A DNA stretch of 64,000 bases from DATMFV01 sp035555975 (GTDB lineage Bacteria > Verrucomicrobiota > Verrucomicrobiia > Chthoniobacterales > Chthoniobacteraceae), in NCBI GenBank assembly GCA_035555975.1, contig DATMFV010000010.1, forward strand, positions 1 to 64,000, given 5' to 3'. A program made the translations under genes and the position numbers. How positions within the stretch are numbered: position 1 is the first letter of the stretch; each line of letters starts with the position of its first letter. Under the pieces are notes generated by a model, which was not told the origin of the DNA, ran no database searches, and saw only the letters and a program-made list of their open reading frames with translations. This document shows, one piece after another, positions 25,349-33,910 of the stretch.

Positions 25349-25549
25349 ATGTCCCGTTTTCTTTTCCCGATCCTTTTTCTCTCCCTTGCCGCTTCGCTTT
25401 GCGCCGGGGAACCGTCCACCCGCGTGGCCCTCTTTGGCGGCAGTTCCAGCGCCACGACCTATCTTCCCGAGGAGTTCAAGCACCACAACCTCCTCCGCGT
25501 CGCGCTGGAGGCGGGCTACCCCGGGCAGAAGGTCGAGGTCTGTTCATGA
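25349..25549 (+). pseudogene. Truncated SGNH hydrolase gene
   Basis: The 66-aa reading has a full signal peptide (MSRFLFPILFLSLAASLCAG) and SGNH block I (RVALFGGSSSATTYLPEE). It then follows the paralogue at 18983 up to GQKVEV, where that protein continues with LNAGDNGEF. Here the frame ends in TCATGA, which belongs to a partial copy of palindromic element B (25543-25590). Blocks II, III and V are missing, so it is inactive. It starts 4 bp after the PL26-like gene and was once part of that operon. Confidence 0.82.
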
Positions 25550-25590
25550 AGCTCGTGACGAGATGGCTCCAAAGGCCGGAGTCTGGTAAA
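25543..25590. repeat. Partial copy of palindromic element B
   Basis: TTCATGAAGCTCGTGACGAG followed by ATGGCTCCAAAGGCCGGAG matches one arm of the element at 21942-22117 (22060-22108, opposite strand) with a few changes. The other arm is missing. The copy lies at the exact point where the SGNH gene is truncated. Confidence 0.7.
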
Positions 25591-25601
25591 CTTCTCTTGA
25601 A

Positions 25602-26327
25602 TTGATGCCTTACTTTCTCTTTTCCCTCCTGCTTTTCCTTGCATCGCCCGTCCGGGCGGCACCGCTTCACCTCGCGGTCGTGGGCGATTCCACCGTGGCT
25701 GACTACAAGGTGGAGCGGACGGCCATGCGCGGTTGGGGGCAGCTTCTTCCCGAGTTTCTTGCTCCGGGGGTTACCGTGCTCAACGTCGCGCAGAGCGGAC
25801 GGAGCACCAGCACTTTTCCGCAGGAACGCTGGCAGCAGGTGCTGAAGGCGCGGCCGGATTTCGTGCTGATCCAGTTTGGCCACAACGACTCCCACGCCGC
25901 AGACCGCCCGGAAGCGACCGACGCGGCCACCACCTTCCCGGCCAATCTCCGCCGCTACGTGGCGCAGGCGCGCGAGGCGGGCATCCGGCCCGTTCTGGTG
26001 ACGCCGCCCTGCCGCCGGACGTTTGACAAGACAGGCCACCTCAAGGACCACCTCGCCCCTTATGCGGAAGCCATGAAAGCGGTGGCCGGGGAAACCGACA
26101 TCCCGGTGGTCGATCTGCATGAACAAAGCCGTCTCCTTTTTGAAAAGCTCGGCAAGGAGGGGAGCACCCCTTTCACCATGAACGAGAGCGATCGCAAGGG
26201 CAAAAGCGGCTACGACCTGACGCACTTCACCGAAACCGGCGCGCGCGAAATGGCCCGGATGGTGGCCGAAGGGTTGCGGGGGGCGGACCCCGCCCTGGCC
26301 GATGCCGTCCGGCTTCCCGGTTCGTGA
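25602..26327 (+). CDS. CE12-like rhamnogalacturonan acetylesterase
   Basis: 241 aa. Signal peptide MPYFLFSLLLFLASPVRA. The SGNH motifs are complete: VVGDSTVADY with nucleophile Ser29, NVAQSGRSTSTF, IQFGHNDSH, and DLTHFTETGA with the Asp and His of the catalytic triad near residues 206-209. The spacing and the DxTHFTE ending are those of family CE12 rhamnogalacturonan acetylesterases, which deacetylate galacturonic acid in RG-I so that lyases can act. It follows the PL26-like gene and the broken SGNH gene. Substrate is inferred from family and context. Confidence 0.88.
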   Translation: MMPYFLFSLLLFLASPVRAAPLHLAVVGDSTVADYKVERTAMRGWGQLLPEFLAPGVTVLNVAQSGRSTSTFPQERWQQVLKARPDFVLIQFGHNDSHAADRPEATDAATTFPANLRRYVAQAREAGIRPVLVTPPCRRTFDKTGHLKDHLAPYAEAMKAVAGETDIPVVDLHEQSRLLFEKLGKEGSTPFTMNESDRKGKSGYDLTHFTETGAREMARMVAEGLRGADPALADAVRLPGS

Positions 26328-26403
26328 AAGTCGATGGGATCGAAAGCCCCGGTCCGCGAAAAGGATTGCATTCTCCCGGGCAAAACGGAATGGATTGAAG
26401 CCC

Positions 26404-27180
26404 ATGTCCCAAACTTCTGCTGTTGTCGAACCCGGGCCGGTCACCATCACAGGGGCCGCCGGAGAGGTTGGCCGCCGTGTCGTCCCTTTTCTGTGTCAGA
26501 AGCACCCCCTGCGGCTGACCGACCTGCGGCCCGGCACGATCGAAGGGATGGAGGTCGTGCCGAACGATCTGCTCGATCTCGACGCCACCCTGCGCGTCCT
26601 GGAAGGGAGCCGCGCCGTCGTCCACCTCGCCATCGCCGATTACACGGGCGTCAACGACCAGTCGCCCGAAGAGCTCCAGGCCCCCTACCGCCGCCGGATG
26701 CTCGACGTTAACATCACCGGGGCCTACCACATCTTTGAGGCGGCCCGCATCCTGAAAATCCCGCGCGTGGTCTACATGAGCAGCCTGACGGTGATGTTCG
26801 GCTCGCCCGCCCCCAACCGCCGGGAGATCGACCGCCCGCAGACGCCGCTCAACTTCTACGCCTGCACCAAGGCGTTCGGTGAAAACCTGGCATGGGTCTA
26901 TCACCAGCGTTACGGGATCGAGGCCTACGTCCTGCGGCTCGGCCAGCCGTTTCCGCGCGGGGTGCCGCAGGAGGAGGAGTGGAAGAAAAGCCCGCGTTCG
27001 GCCTCCAACTTCACCACCTTTGCCGACATCGCCCGTTCGATCGACGCCGCCCTGAAGGTTCAGGAACCCGCCTACGGCGTTTTCAACGTCGTTTCGCGCA
27101 GCAGCTTTGGCCACGTCGACCTCTCGGCGGGGAAGGGATTCGGCTTCGAACCGGAGGACCTTGTGGACGATTTGTTATAG
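26404..27180 (+). CDS. NAD(P)-dependent epimerase/dehydratase family, uronate dehydrogenase-like
   Basis: 258 aa, cytoplasmic extended short-chain dehydrogenase. The nucleotide-binding motif TGAAGEVG is at residues 16-23; the catalytic Tyr-x3-Lys is in FYACTKAFGENL and the Ser in YMSSLTV. The short length and GAAGEVGR opening resemble uronate dehydrogenases, which oxidise galacturonate or glucuronate to the aldarate. That would fit use of RG-I breakdown products from the upstream enzymes. A nucleotide-sugar epimerase is an alternative. ATG at 26404 chosen so that the Rossmann motif falls near the N-terminus. Confidence 0.8.
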   Translation: MSQTSAVVEPGPVTITGAAGEVGRRVVPFLCQKHPLRLTDLRPGTIEGMEVVPNDLLDLDATLRVLEGSRAVVHLAIADYTGVNDQSPEELQAPYRRRMLDVNITGAYHIFEAARILKIPRVVYMSSLTVMFGSPAPNRREIDRPQTPLNFYACTKAFGENLAWVYHQRYGIEAYVLRLGQPFPRGVPQEEEWKKSPRSASNFTTFADIARSIDAALKVQEPAYGVFNVVSRSSFGHVDLSAGKGFGFEPEDLVDDLL

Positions 27181-27333
27181 CCGCGTTCACGGAGCCCCTT
27201 CTTTTCCACCCGAAGCCGCCCGGCGGGGCGATTGGAGAGGAAGAAGCGGGAGATTCGGCGGAAAGAACGCGTTGACCCGGTAGAAAAAACGCCGTTTCGG
27301 ATGGCATGGCGGAAGGAAAAGGATCTTGACCCG

Positions 27334-28842
27334 ATGGCTGACGGCTCCACAGAACGCAAAGAAAAGCTCTGGTTCGCCCGGGCCCTGGAAAAGGGCGGGA
27401 ATCTCCACCGGCGCGATTTCATCCGCACCGCCCTCCTTGCCGGGTTTGGCGCCTGCCTGCCTTCCCTGACGGGGTGCCGCCGCCCGTCGGTCGAGCCGCC
27501 CGGCCCCCGGCAACTCGCCGGAACGCTCGGCTCCGACTCGGTGGCTGAGAAGCGGGAGTGCCGCCAATTTCTGGAAGAGATGGGCCGCCGGTTTGCCGGA
27601 ACGCGGCTGCGGATCATCAGCGAAGATACCCCGCCCTCGATCGTCACCCGGCAGATCATGCTCGACGAGTTCATCCCCGCGACCGGCATCGAGGTCGAGT
27701 GGGACATCCTGCCGCTCGACCGCGTGCTGGCCAAGATCAGCTCCGATACGGCGCGCAAGATCGGGACGCACGATGTCTACTACATCGACCAGCAATGGGT
27801 CGCGCGGTTTGCCGACGACATGGTCGACCCCCGCACCCTGCTGGAGCGGACCGATATCGCCTACCCCGACTACGATTTCGGCGACATCCTTCCCGAACTG
27901 GTCGATCACCTCGCCCGCTACGGCGACCGGCTCGTCGGCGTGCCGTACGATGTTTCCATCGAAATCATGATCTACCGGCGCGACATCCTCGCGCGGCTCG
28001 GGCTCCACCCGCCCCGGACCCGGGCGGAATTTCTCGCGGCGGCGCGGGAGATCACCGCAGACAAGGGGGAACAGGCGTACGGCACTTCCGGGATGTGGAA
28101 GGCGGGGCACCTCTCGCTTTACATCGAGTTTGTCAGCCTGCTCTGGAGCTTCGGCGGGTCGATCTACCTCGCCAACGGCGAACCGGCGCTCAACGACGCC
28201 GCCGCCCGCGCCACGCTCGACTACATGGTCGCGCTTTCCGAAACGATGTCGCCTGCCGTCACCACCTGGGACTGGGCGAGCGAGGCGGAAAGTTTTGCCA
28301 ACGGGGAGACGGCTCTTTTGATCCAACCCGGCGAATACCTTGCAATGTTGAATGATCCGACACGGTCGCAGGTCGCCGGGCGGGTCGACGTGGCGCGCTG
28401 CCCCCGTGCCACGTCGCTCCGGCCACCGGAGGCATGCGGCTTTTCCGAGCACCCGAACGTCAGCCACCAGGGCGGCAGCCTTCTGGGTATTTCACGCTAC
28501 AGCCGGTCGATCGACGCCGCGTGGGTGCTCGTCCAGTGGGCCACCTCCAGCGATGTCGTCACGCGCGCCAGCATCCTGGGCGGCGGCTCGAGCCCGATCC
28601 GCAACAGCACCTACCGCGATCCCCGCATCGTCGCATCAAGCAAGGTGCTCACCAGCCCGACCCACCACTTCCCGGTCTCTCTGGAGGCGATCCTCTACGA
28701 CATGGGGAGCGACCCGATGTTTCCTCTCTTTCCCGACATCGCCGTGCATGGGCTGGCCGGGGAACTCGGGAAATTCACCACCGGCCAGCAGAGCGCCCGG
28801 ACCACCGCCGAAGCCATGGAAAAGCTCGCCCGGGTTTCCTGA
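27334..28842 (+). CDS. Extracellular solute-binding protein, Tat-exported lipoprotein
   Basis: 502 aa from the ATG at 27334 (AAGGA 10 bp upstream); another ATG lies in frame at 27301. The leader has the twin-arginine motif HRRDFIRTALLAGFG and a lipobox LTGC, so it is probably exported folded and lipid-anchored. The body is a family 1 solute-binding protein for oligosaccharides (IMLDEFIPATGIEVEWDILP, VPYDVSIEIMIYRRDIL, SFANGETALLIQPGEY). No permease or ATPase gene is adjacent. The next gene is a Cache-domain hybrid kinase, so this protein may serve sensing as well as, or instead of, transport. Its stop is followed directly by palindromic element A. Confidence 0.88.
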   Translation: MADGSTERKEKLWFARALEKGGNLHRRDFIRTALLAGFGACLPSLTGCRRPSVEPPGPRQLAGTLGSDSVAEKRECRQFLEEMGRRFAGTRLRIISEDTPPSIVTRQIMLDEFIPATGIEVEWDILPLDRVLAKISSDTARKIGTHDVYYIDQQWVARFADDMVDPRTLLERTDIAYPDYDFGDILPELVDHLARYGDRLVGVPYDVSIEIMIYRRDILARLGLHPPRTRAEFLAAAREITADKGEQAYGTSGMWKAGHLSLYIEFVSLLWSFGGSIYLANGEPALNDAAARATLDYMVALSETMSPAVTTWDWASEAESFANGETALLIQPGEYLAMLNDPTRSQVAGRVDVARCPRATSLRPPEACGFSEHPNVSHQGGSLLGISRYSRSIDAAWVLVQWATSSDVVTRASILGGGSSPIRNSTYRDPRIVASSKVLTSPTHHFPVSLEAILYDMGSDPMFPLFPDIAVHGLAGELGKFTTGQQSARTTAEAMEKLARVS

Positions 28843-29006
28843 GAGGCTGTAAAAAAAGTCCTTCAACGGCCATGGAACACCTCTTTTTGCCTCTAACTGC
28901 ATGCCTCCTTCCTTCTGTATTCCCTGAATACAGGCGGTCGTCAGAATTTCGTTATAGGCTAAAAATAGGTGCTCCGAGGCCATTAAAATCATTTTTTCAC
29001 AGCCTC
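28843..29006. repeat. Full-length palindromic element A (MITE-like hairpin)
   Basis: 164 bp. The left end GAGGCTGTAAAAAAAG...GGCCATGG and the complement of the right end (GAGGCTGTGAAAAAAT...GGCCTCGG) match over about 50 bp with further pairing up to the apex GTATTC-CCT-GAATAC (28917-28931) at the midpoint. It starts at the base after the stop TGA of the solute-binding protein gene. A half copy lies at 48467, also directly after a stop codon. The remaining 29007-29172 shows no gene. Confidence 0.8.
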
Positions 29007-29172
29007 AGAGGCGTAATGATAATGGGAGAAGATTGAATAAAAACAGGTGCGGCCCGGTCTCTTAACATGGCGGGCCGGAAGGAGAAGTAACCGACCGCCA
29101 GATGCAGACAAAAAAAGTGCCCTTTCCCCGCCACTTCTGGTTTCATCCACGCGCCAATCCCCCCTCTTTTTC

Positions 29173-31605
29173 ATGACCGGGCACCCTTCAGAATCACTTC
29201 CCGCGTCCCGGCGCGTGAAGCCCGGCCTCAAGGATCGCCTGCTCGGCAGCCTGCGCCTGAAGGTCATCTCGATCTTTCTCGCCCTCGCGCTGATCCCCTT
29301 CGGATTGATGACCTTTCTCAACTACCGGACGACGAGTTCCTCCCTCAAGGAGGCGATCCGGCATTCCCTCCAGGCTTCCGGCTCGGAAACCGCCCTGACG
29401 CTCGACGCCTTCATCTCGGCGAAGCTGACCGCGATCGATACCGAGTCGAAGCTCCCGATCCTGAGCCATTACCTCCAGACCGACGGTGCGGAAAGCGCCA
29501 CGCAGGTGCTCAACAGCCTCCGTTCCCTCAACGGGCAGGACCCGATCTTCATCTTTTCCTCCGCACTGCTCGACGCCATGGGTCGCAATGTCGCCGACAC
29601 CTGGGGCCAAAACGTCGGGCGCGACGAGTCGAAGCTGCCGCACTTTGTCCACGCGATGGAGAGCGGGCTGCCGTATGTCTCGCCGGTCATCTTTGGCAGG
29701 ACCCATCCGATGATCGCCTTCAGCGCGCCGGTCCGGACCGACGACGGGAAGATCGTCGGCGTGCTTCGCACCTTTTACGATGCCCATGTCCTCCAGCAAC
29801 TGGTGGTCGGCACGACCGGGCTGGCAGGGCACCGGTCGTTTGCCATCCTCCTCGACGAAAACCAGTTGATCCTCGCCTATGGCGGCCATACCCAGCAGGA
29901 GGCGGTGCGCACCCTCTTCCATCTCGCCGCCCCGCTGCCGGTTGCGAAGCAGGAGGCGTTGATCCGCGAGCGCCGTCTCCCGCCCGCTCCGGAGCAACTG
30001 GTCGGCGACCCGTTTGTGGATAAGGCGGTCCGGGGCGGCAAATTCGGCAAGGGTGATGTCGCCTCGGCCTCCGTCACGCTGCGCCATCAGCCGTGGCGGG
30101 TGGTTTTCGTCACCCCGGCTTCCGCCTTCCTGCAACCGCTTCGCATGCAGGCGCTCCGGACGATGGTCTTCCTTCTGGTCACGACCGGGGTCGTCGTTTT
30201 CATCGCCCTCTGGAATGCGCGCATCCTGTTCCATCCCCTGCGGCAGCTCAATGAAATGGCGAACCGGGTCGCCTCCGGGCACCTCGATGCCAAGGTGCCG
30301 GTCCTCTCCCGGGACGAGATCGGCCAGCTCGCACAGACCTTCAACTGGATGACCGAACAGCTCCGGGAACGGCAGCAGGAGCGCGATCTCCTCCTCTCCC
30401 GCGAAAAAGCGGCGCGGGCGGAAGCCGAGGAGGCCAACCGGCTCAAGGACGACTTTCTGGCGACCCTCTCCCATGAACTGCGCACCCCCCTGACCGCCAT
30501 CCTCGGCTGGGTCAACCTGCTCAAGAACGAACCCGGCCCGGAGGAACTCCGGGAGGGGCTGGCGATCGTCGAGCGCAACGCCTGGGCGGAGACGCAACTG
30601 GTCGACGACCTGCTCGATGTCTCGCGCATCACCCGGGGCAAGATCACCCTCAACCGCGACGCGCTCGACCTCGGGATGATCATCGACGAAGCGGTGGAGG
30701 CGATCACCCCCTCGCTGCACGAAAAGGAGGTCACCCTCTCGCTCGACCTTCCCGGCGAGAGCGTCTGCACCGTCGGCGACTGGCACCGGCTGCGGCAGAT
30801 CATCCTCAACCTTTTGGGCAATGCCGTGAAATTCACCACCGCCCGGGAAGGGCGCATCCTCCTCAAACTGCGCGAAAAGGAGGGCCGCGCCGTGATCACC
30901 GTGGCCGACAACGGCATCGGGATTTCCCGCGAACACCTTCCCAACATTTTCACCCGCTTCATGCAGGTCGACAGTTCCAGCACCCGGCGCTATGGGGGGA
31001 TGGGGCTCGGCCTGCCGATCGCCAAGCATCTCGTGGAACTTCACGGCGGCACGCTGGAGGTCGAGAGCGAAGGCGAAGGCAAGGGGGCGACCTTCACCGT
31101 CAAGCTGCCGCTGATCCCCCTGGAAACCCTTTCGAGCGGCGGGGCCGCGACGCCCGGCATTCCCCCCGCGCCTCCCCTTCCGTCGACCGCCGCCCCTTCA
31201 CGGAAAGGCGGGGCGCTGCTCGACGGCCTGCGCATCCTGATCGTGGAGGACGACAACGACACGCTCGAAATGCTCCGCCGCATCCTCTCCGAGGCAGGGG
31301 CCGAAGTGATCACCGCGCAGAGCGTCGAAGCGGGGCTGGAACAGTTCAAGGCGCACCACCCCGATGTCCTGCTCAGCGACATCGGCCTGCCGCAGGAGGA
31401 TGGCTGCACGCTGCTGAAAAAGATCCGGCGCGAACCGGGAGCCGGCGCGACCATCCCCGCCGCCGCGCTCACCGCCTTTGTCGCTCCCGAAGATTACGAA
31501 CGGACCACCGCCGCCGGGTTCACCCTTCACCTCCCCAAACCGATCGAGCCGACCCGCCTTGCCGCCGCCGTGGCGGAACTGGCCCGCCGCGGCGAGCAGG
31601 AGTAG
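29173..31605 (+). CDS. Hybrid sensor histidine kinase with extracytoplasmic Cache-type sensor
   Basis: 810 aa. TM1 is near residues 30-50; a periplasmic sensor of Cache type covers ~50-328 (PIFIFSSALLDAMGRNVADTW, GKIVGVLRTFYD); TM2 is ~330-350 (MVFLLVTTGVVVFIALW); HAMP is ~350-405. The HisKA domain has the phospho-acceptor in LATLSHELRTPL (His near 434). HATPase has NLLGNAVKF, ADNGIGI and GMGLGLPIAK. A receiver domain at ~690-805 has Asp in VLLSDIGLP. No output regulator is encoded beside it, so phosphate may pass to a distant phosphotransfer protein. It follows the solute-binding protein gene, a possible ligand-presenting partner. Convergent with rlmH, gap 12 bp. Confidence 0.93.
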   Translation: MTGHPSESLPASRRVKPGLKDRLLGSLRLKVISIFLALALIPFGLMTFLNYRTTSSSLKEAIRHSLQASGSETALTLDAFISAKLTAIDTESKLPILSHYLQTDGAESATQVLNSLRSLNGQDPIFIFSSALLDAMGRNVADTWGQNVGRDESKLPHFVHAMESGLPYVSPVIFGRTHPMIAFSAPVRTDDGKIVGVLRTFYDAHVLQQLVVGTTGLAGHRSFAILLDENQLILAYGGHTQQEAVRTLFHLAAPLPVAKQEALIRERRLPPAPEQLVGDPFVDKAVRGGKFGKGDVASASVTLRHQPWRVVFVTPASAFLQPLRMQALRTMVFLLVTTGVVVFIALWNARILFHPLRQLNEMANRVASGHLDAKVPVLSRDEIGQLAQTFNWMTEQLRERQQERDLLLSREKAARAEAEEANRLKDDFLATLSHELRTPLTAILGWVNLLKNEPGPEELREGLAIVERNAWAETQLVDDLLDVSRITRGKITLNRDALDLGMIIDEAVEAITPSLHEKEVTLSLDLPGESVCTVGDWHRLRQIILNLLGNAVKFTTAREGRILLKLREKEGRAVITVADNGIGISREHLPNIFTRFMQVDSSSTRRYGGMGLGLPIAKHLVELHGGTLEVESEGEGKGATFTVKLPLIPLETLSSGGAATPGIPPAPPLPSTAAPSRKGGALLDGLRILIVEDDNDTLEMLRRILSEAGAEVITAQSVEAGLEQFKAHHPDVLLSDIGLPQEDGCTLLKKIRREPGAGATIPAAALTAFVAPEDYERTTAAGFTLHLPKPIEPTRLAAAVAELARRGEQE

Positions 31606-31617
31606 GCGCGGAAGGTT

Positions 31618-32058
31618 TCAATCCCGGTGGTACGGCAGCCCGGCCTTGATCGTGTAGGCGCGGTAGATCTGCTCGTAGAGGACGACCAGCGCCAGTTCGT
31701 GCTGGAGGGTCAGGGGACTGAGCGCCCAGCACCAGTCCGCGGCGGCGCGGAGTTCCGGGGTGTGGCCGTCGGAGCCGCCGATCAGGAGCGCCACGTTGCG
31801 GATGCCGCCGTTTTCCCACTCGCTCACCCTCCCCGCAAAGGCGCGGCTGGAGAGGAGTTCCCCCCGTTCGTCGAGGGCGATGCGGAACATCCCTTCGCTC
31901 CGTTTGAGGAGCAGCGCGCTCTCGGCTTCGCGGGTGGAATTCTTCAACGCCTCGTGGCGGATTTGGGCAACGCCGCGCAGCCGCCGGGCGTACTCGTCCA
32001 TGCCGCTGCGGGCGTAGGCGAGGCGCGGTTTGCCGATCGTCAGAAGGGTCCAGTTCAA
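31618..32058 (-). CDS. rlmH: 23S rRNA pseudouridine(1915) N3-methyltransferase RlmH
   Basis: 146 aa, SPOUT methyltransferase acting on helix 69 of 23S rRNA with S-adenosylmethionine. Family marks: FRIALDERGELLSS, NVALLIGGSDGH (cofactor loop), and the knot-forming C-terminus LTLQHELALVVLYEQIYRAYTI ending in PYHRD. Length is close to the usual ~155. Its ATG overlaps the stop of the GNAT gene by 4 bp, so translation is probably coupled in a GT4-GNAT-rlmH operon, an unusual setting for a core ribosome-modifying gene. Confidence 0.95.
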   Translation of the reverse strand: MNWTLLTIGKPRLAYARSGMDEYARRLRGVAQIRHEALKNSTREAESALLLKRSEGMFRIALDERGELLSSRAFAGRVSEWENGGIRNVALLIGGSDGHTPELRAAADWCWALSPLTLQHELALVVLYEQIYRAYTIKAGLPYHRD

Positions 32059-32732
32059 CGGGCGTAGAGCTGCGCGTTTTCTTCCAGATCCTTCACCACC
32101 GTGCAGAGGTAGACCGGCTCGGGGTGAAGCTTTTCGTACTTGGAGATGCGGGCGCGGTTGACGACGCGGAAGCCGTAGCGTTCAAACATCCGCGATCCCC
32201 GGCGGCTTTCGAAGGTGACCATCTGCCCGTAGACCCGCCGTTCGCCCTTTTGGTAGAGGTAGAAGAGGTAGGCGTCCATCAGCGCCCGGGTGCTGGCGAC
32301 GTTGCGCGCGTCGGGCAGCAGGTTGATATGGAAATGGGCGCACCGGCGCGGCGCTGCCGGGACTTCGCGCCACCCGTTGCAGAAGATCCAGCGCACAAAC
32401 TCGCGCGAAGCTTCGGTGTAGCCGAAGTAACGTCCCAGGCCCCGCAGGAAGATCGAGACGTTCTGGTACACATTGTAGAGCTGCTGGCGAAAGGGAAACC
32501 GGGAGCCGAGCAGGTAGCCGCGGATTTCGCCGTTGACGAGCAGGACAAACGACGATTCCGGTTCCCAGTCGGTGTAATAGGCGGTCAGGTAATCGGCGAA
32601 AAGCTCGCGATCTTCAAAAACGGGGTCGATCGGGTTCCCCAGGAACCCGGTTTCACAACAGAGAAAACGCACCGCCTCGCGGTCGGAGGGCTGGTAACGG
32701 CGAAGTTCAAAGCGTGGGTCTTTTTCAGACAT
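32055..32732 (-). CDS. GNAT-family acetyltransferase
   Basis: 225 aa, cytoplasmic. Starts MSEKDPRFELRRYQPSDREAVRFLC, the usual first strand and helix of GNAT proteins. Later blocks are SSFVLLVNGEIRGYLLGS (strands 4-5) and AHFHINLLPDARNVASTRALMDAYLFYL, where acetyl-CoA would bind, then SRMFERYGFRVV. The substrate is unknown. Its start overlaps the 3' end of the glycosyltransferase gene by 8 bp, and its stop overlaps rlmH by 4 bp. Modification of a sugar added by the glycosyltransferase is possible. Confidence 0.85.
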   Translation of the reverse strand: MSEKDPRFELRRYQPSDREAVRFLCCETGFLGNPIDPVFEDRELFADYLTAYYTDWEPESSFVLLVNGEIRGYLLGSRFPFRQQLYNVYQNVSIFLRGLGRYFGYTEASREFVRWIFCNGWREVPAAPRRCAHFHINLLPDARNVASTRALMDAYLFYLYQKGERRVYGQMVTFESRRGSRMFERYGFRVVNRARISKYEKLHPEPVYLCTVVKDLEENAQLYAR

Positions 32733-33906
32733 GGGAACCGTTGTAGGTGGCGATGGCGTCGCGGTAAATACCCAAAAGTTTATCAAAAACGCGTTCCCAC
32801 CCATAACGGGTTCGGACCCGGCGGCTGGCGTGAGCCCCGATCGCGCGCAGATCGTCGCGCGCGGCGCTTCGGCGGATCGCTTCGGCGAGCGCTTCGGCGG
32901 TGTTGACCTGCGCCCAGTGTTCCTGGTCGGTTTCGATGATCCGGTCCATGTAACTGCCGCGAATGCCGACGACCGGCGTCCCGCACGCCTGGCTCTCCAG
33001 CGTGACCAGCCCGAACGTCTCCTGAACGCCGGGGTGGACGAGCAGGTCGGCCGCCCGGTAGAAGCGCGCCAGTTCCCGCGCGTCGTCGCAGTAGGAAAGC
33101 CAGGTGACTTCGCCGGTCGCCGCGCGCAACGCTTCGAGCCGCGCCCGCAGCAACCCGTCGCCGACGACCAGCAGGTGAAAACGACCAGGCGTTTCCAGGT
33201 GGAGCCGCTCGAACGCATCGAACAGGCACCGTGTATTTTTTTCCGGCGCGAGCCGCCCGATGGAAAGGCAGAGAAAGCGCCCTTCGGGAATGCCGAGCCG
33301 GGCGCGGGTGGCCCCGGCGTCGTCGGGTTCGGGAGAGAAAAGGGTGGTATCGACGCCGAGGTCAAGCGGCTCGACCCGTTCAACGCCCCACCCTTCCAAC
33401 AGCGCCGCCAGCGCGGGGGAGGGGACCAGCGTCCGCGCAAAACGGTTGTAGGTGGCGCAGACGTAGCGCCGCGCGCCGTCCATCGCCAGTTCCTGCGCGA
33501 GCAGCCCCAGCCTCGCGGCAACCCCGCGCAGGTACGCCTCGGGAAAATGGGAGTGGTAAAACCCGACGACCGGAATCCCGAGCCGCCGACCGACCCGCGC
33601 CGCCCGCCAGCCGACCTGGTACGGGTCGCCCGACTCGATCAGGTCCGGCGCTTCGCGTTCGAGGATCGCCTCCAGCGCCCCGAGCCGGAGCAGGGCGCGG
33701 TAGCCCGACTGCCGCGAAAGGAGCGGCGAACGGACCGTGTAAACGATCCGGTTCCCCTCCACCAGCCGTTCATCCCGTTCGCCGGGGATGATGAGGAGGT
33801 GATCCCCCGCGCCGGTCGCTTCAAGATAGGCGCTCTTTTCGTGGACGTAACGTTTCACCCCGCCGCTGACGGGGGAGTAAAACTGCGTTACGTCGCAGAA
33901 TTTCAT
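32725..33906 (-). CDS. GT4-family glycosyltransferase
   Basis: 393 aa, cytoplasmic or membrane-associated GT-B enzyme. The N-terminal half begins MKFCDVTQFYSPVSGGVKRYV, typical of GT4. The C-terminal half has LSIGRLAPEKNTRCLFDAF and the E-x7-E motif in VQETFGLVTLESQACGTPVVG, which contacts the sugar nucleotide. Similar enzymes act in mannosylation or lipid glycosylation; the substrate is not readable. First gene of the operon with GNAT and rlmH. Its ATG at 33906 lies 4 bp from palindromic element C; a longer open frame to 34149 is inside that repeat and is rejected. Confidence 0.9.
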   Translation of the reverse strand: MKFCDVTQFYSPVSGGVKRYVHEKSAYLEATGAGDHLLIIPGERDERLVEGNRIVYTVRSPLLSRQSGYRALLRLGALEAILEREAPDLIESGDPYQVGWRAARVGRRLGIPVVGFYHSHFPEAYLRGVAARLGLLAQELAMDGARRYVCATYNRFARTLVPSPALAALLEGWGVERVEPLDLGVDTTLFSPEPDDAGATRARLGIPEGRFLCLSIGRLAPEKNTRCLFDAFERLHLETPGRFHLLVVGDGLLRARLEALRAATGEVTWLSYCDDARELARFYRAADLLVHPGVQETFGLVTLESQACGTPVVGIRGSYMDRIIETDQEHWAQVNTAEALAEAIRRSAARDDLRAIGAHASRRVRTRYGWERVFDKLLGIYRDAIATYNGSHV

Positions 33907-33910
33907 GGTT

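Noticed and set aside
22846..25455. Long open frame antisense to the PL26-like gene (and similar ones at 42535-45282, 29194-31044, 9065-10939)
   Set aside because: High GC keeps antisense frames open; the composition is rich in Arg, Gly and Pro with no motif, and the sense genes are well supported.
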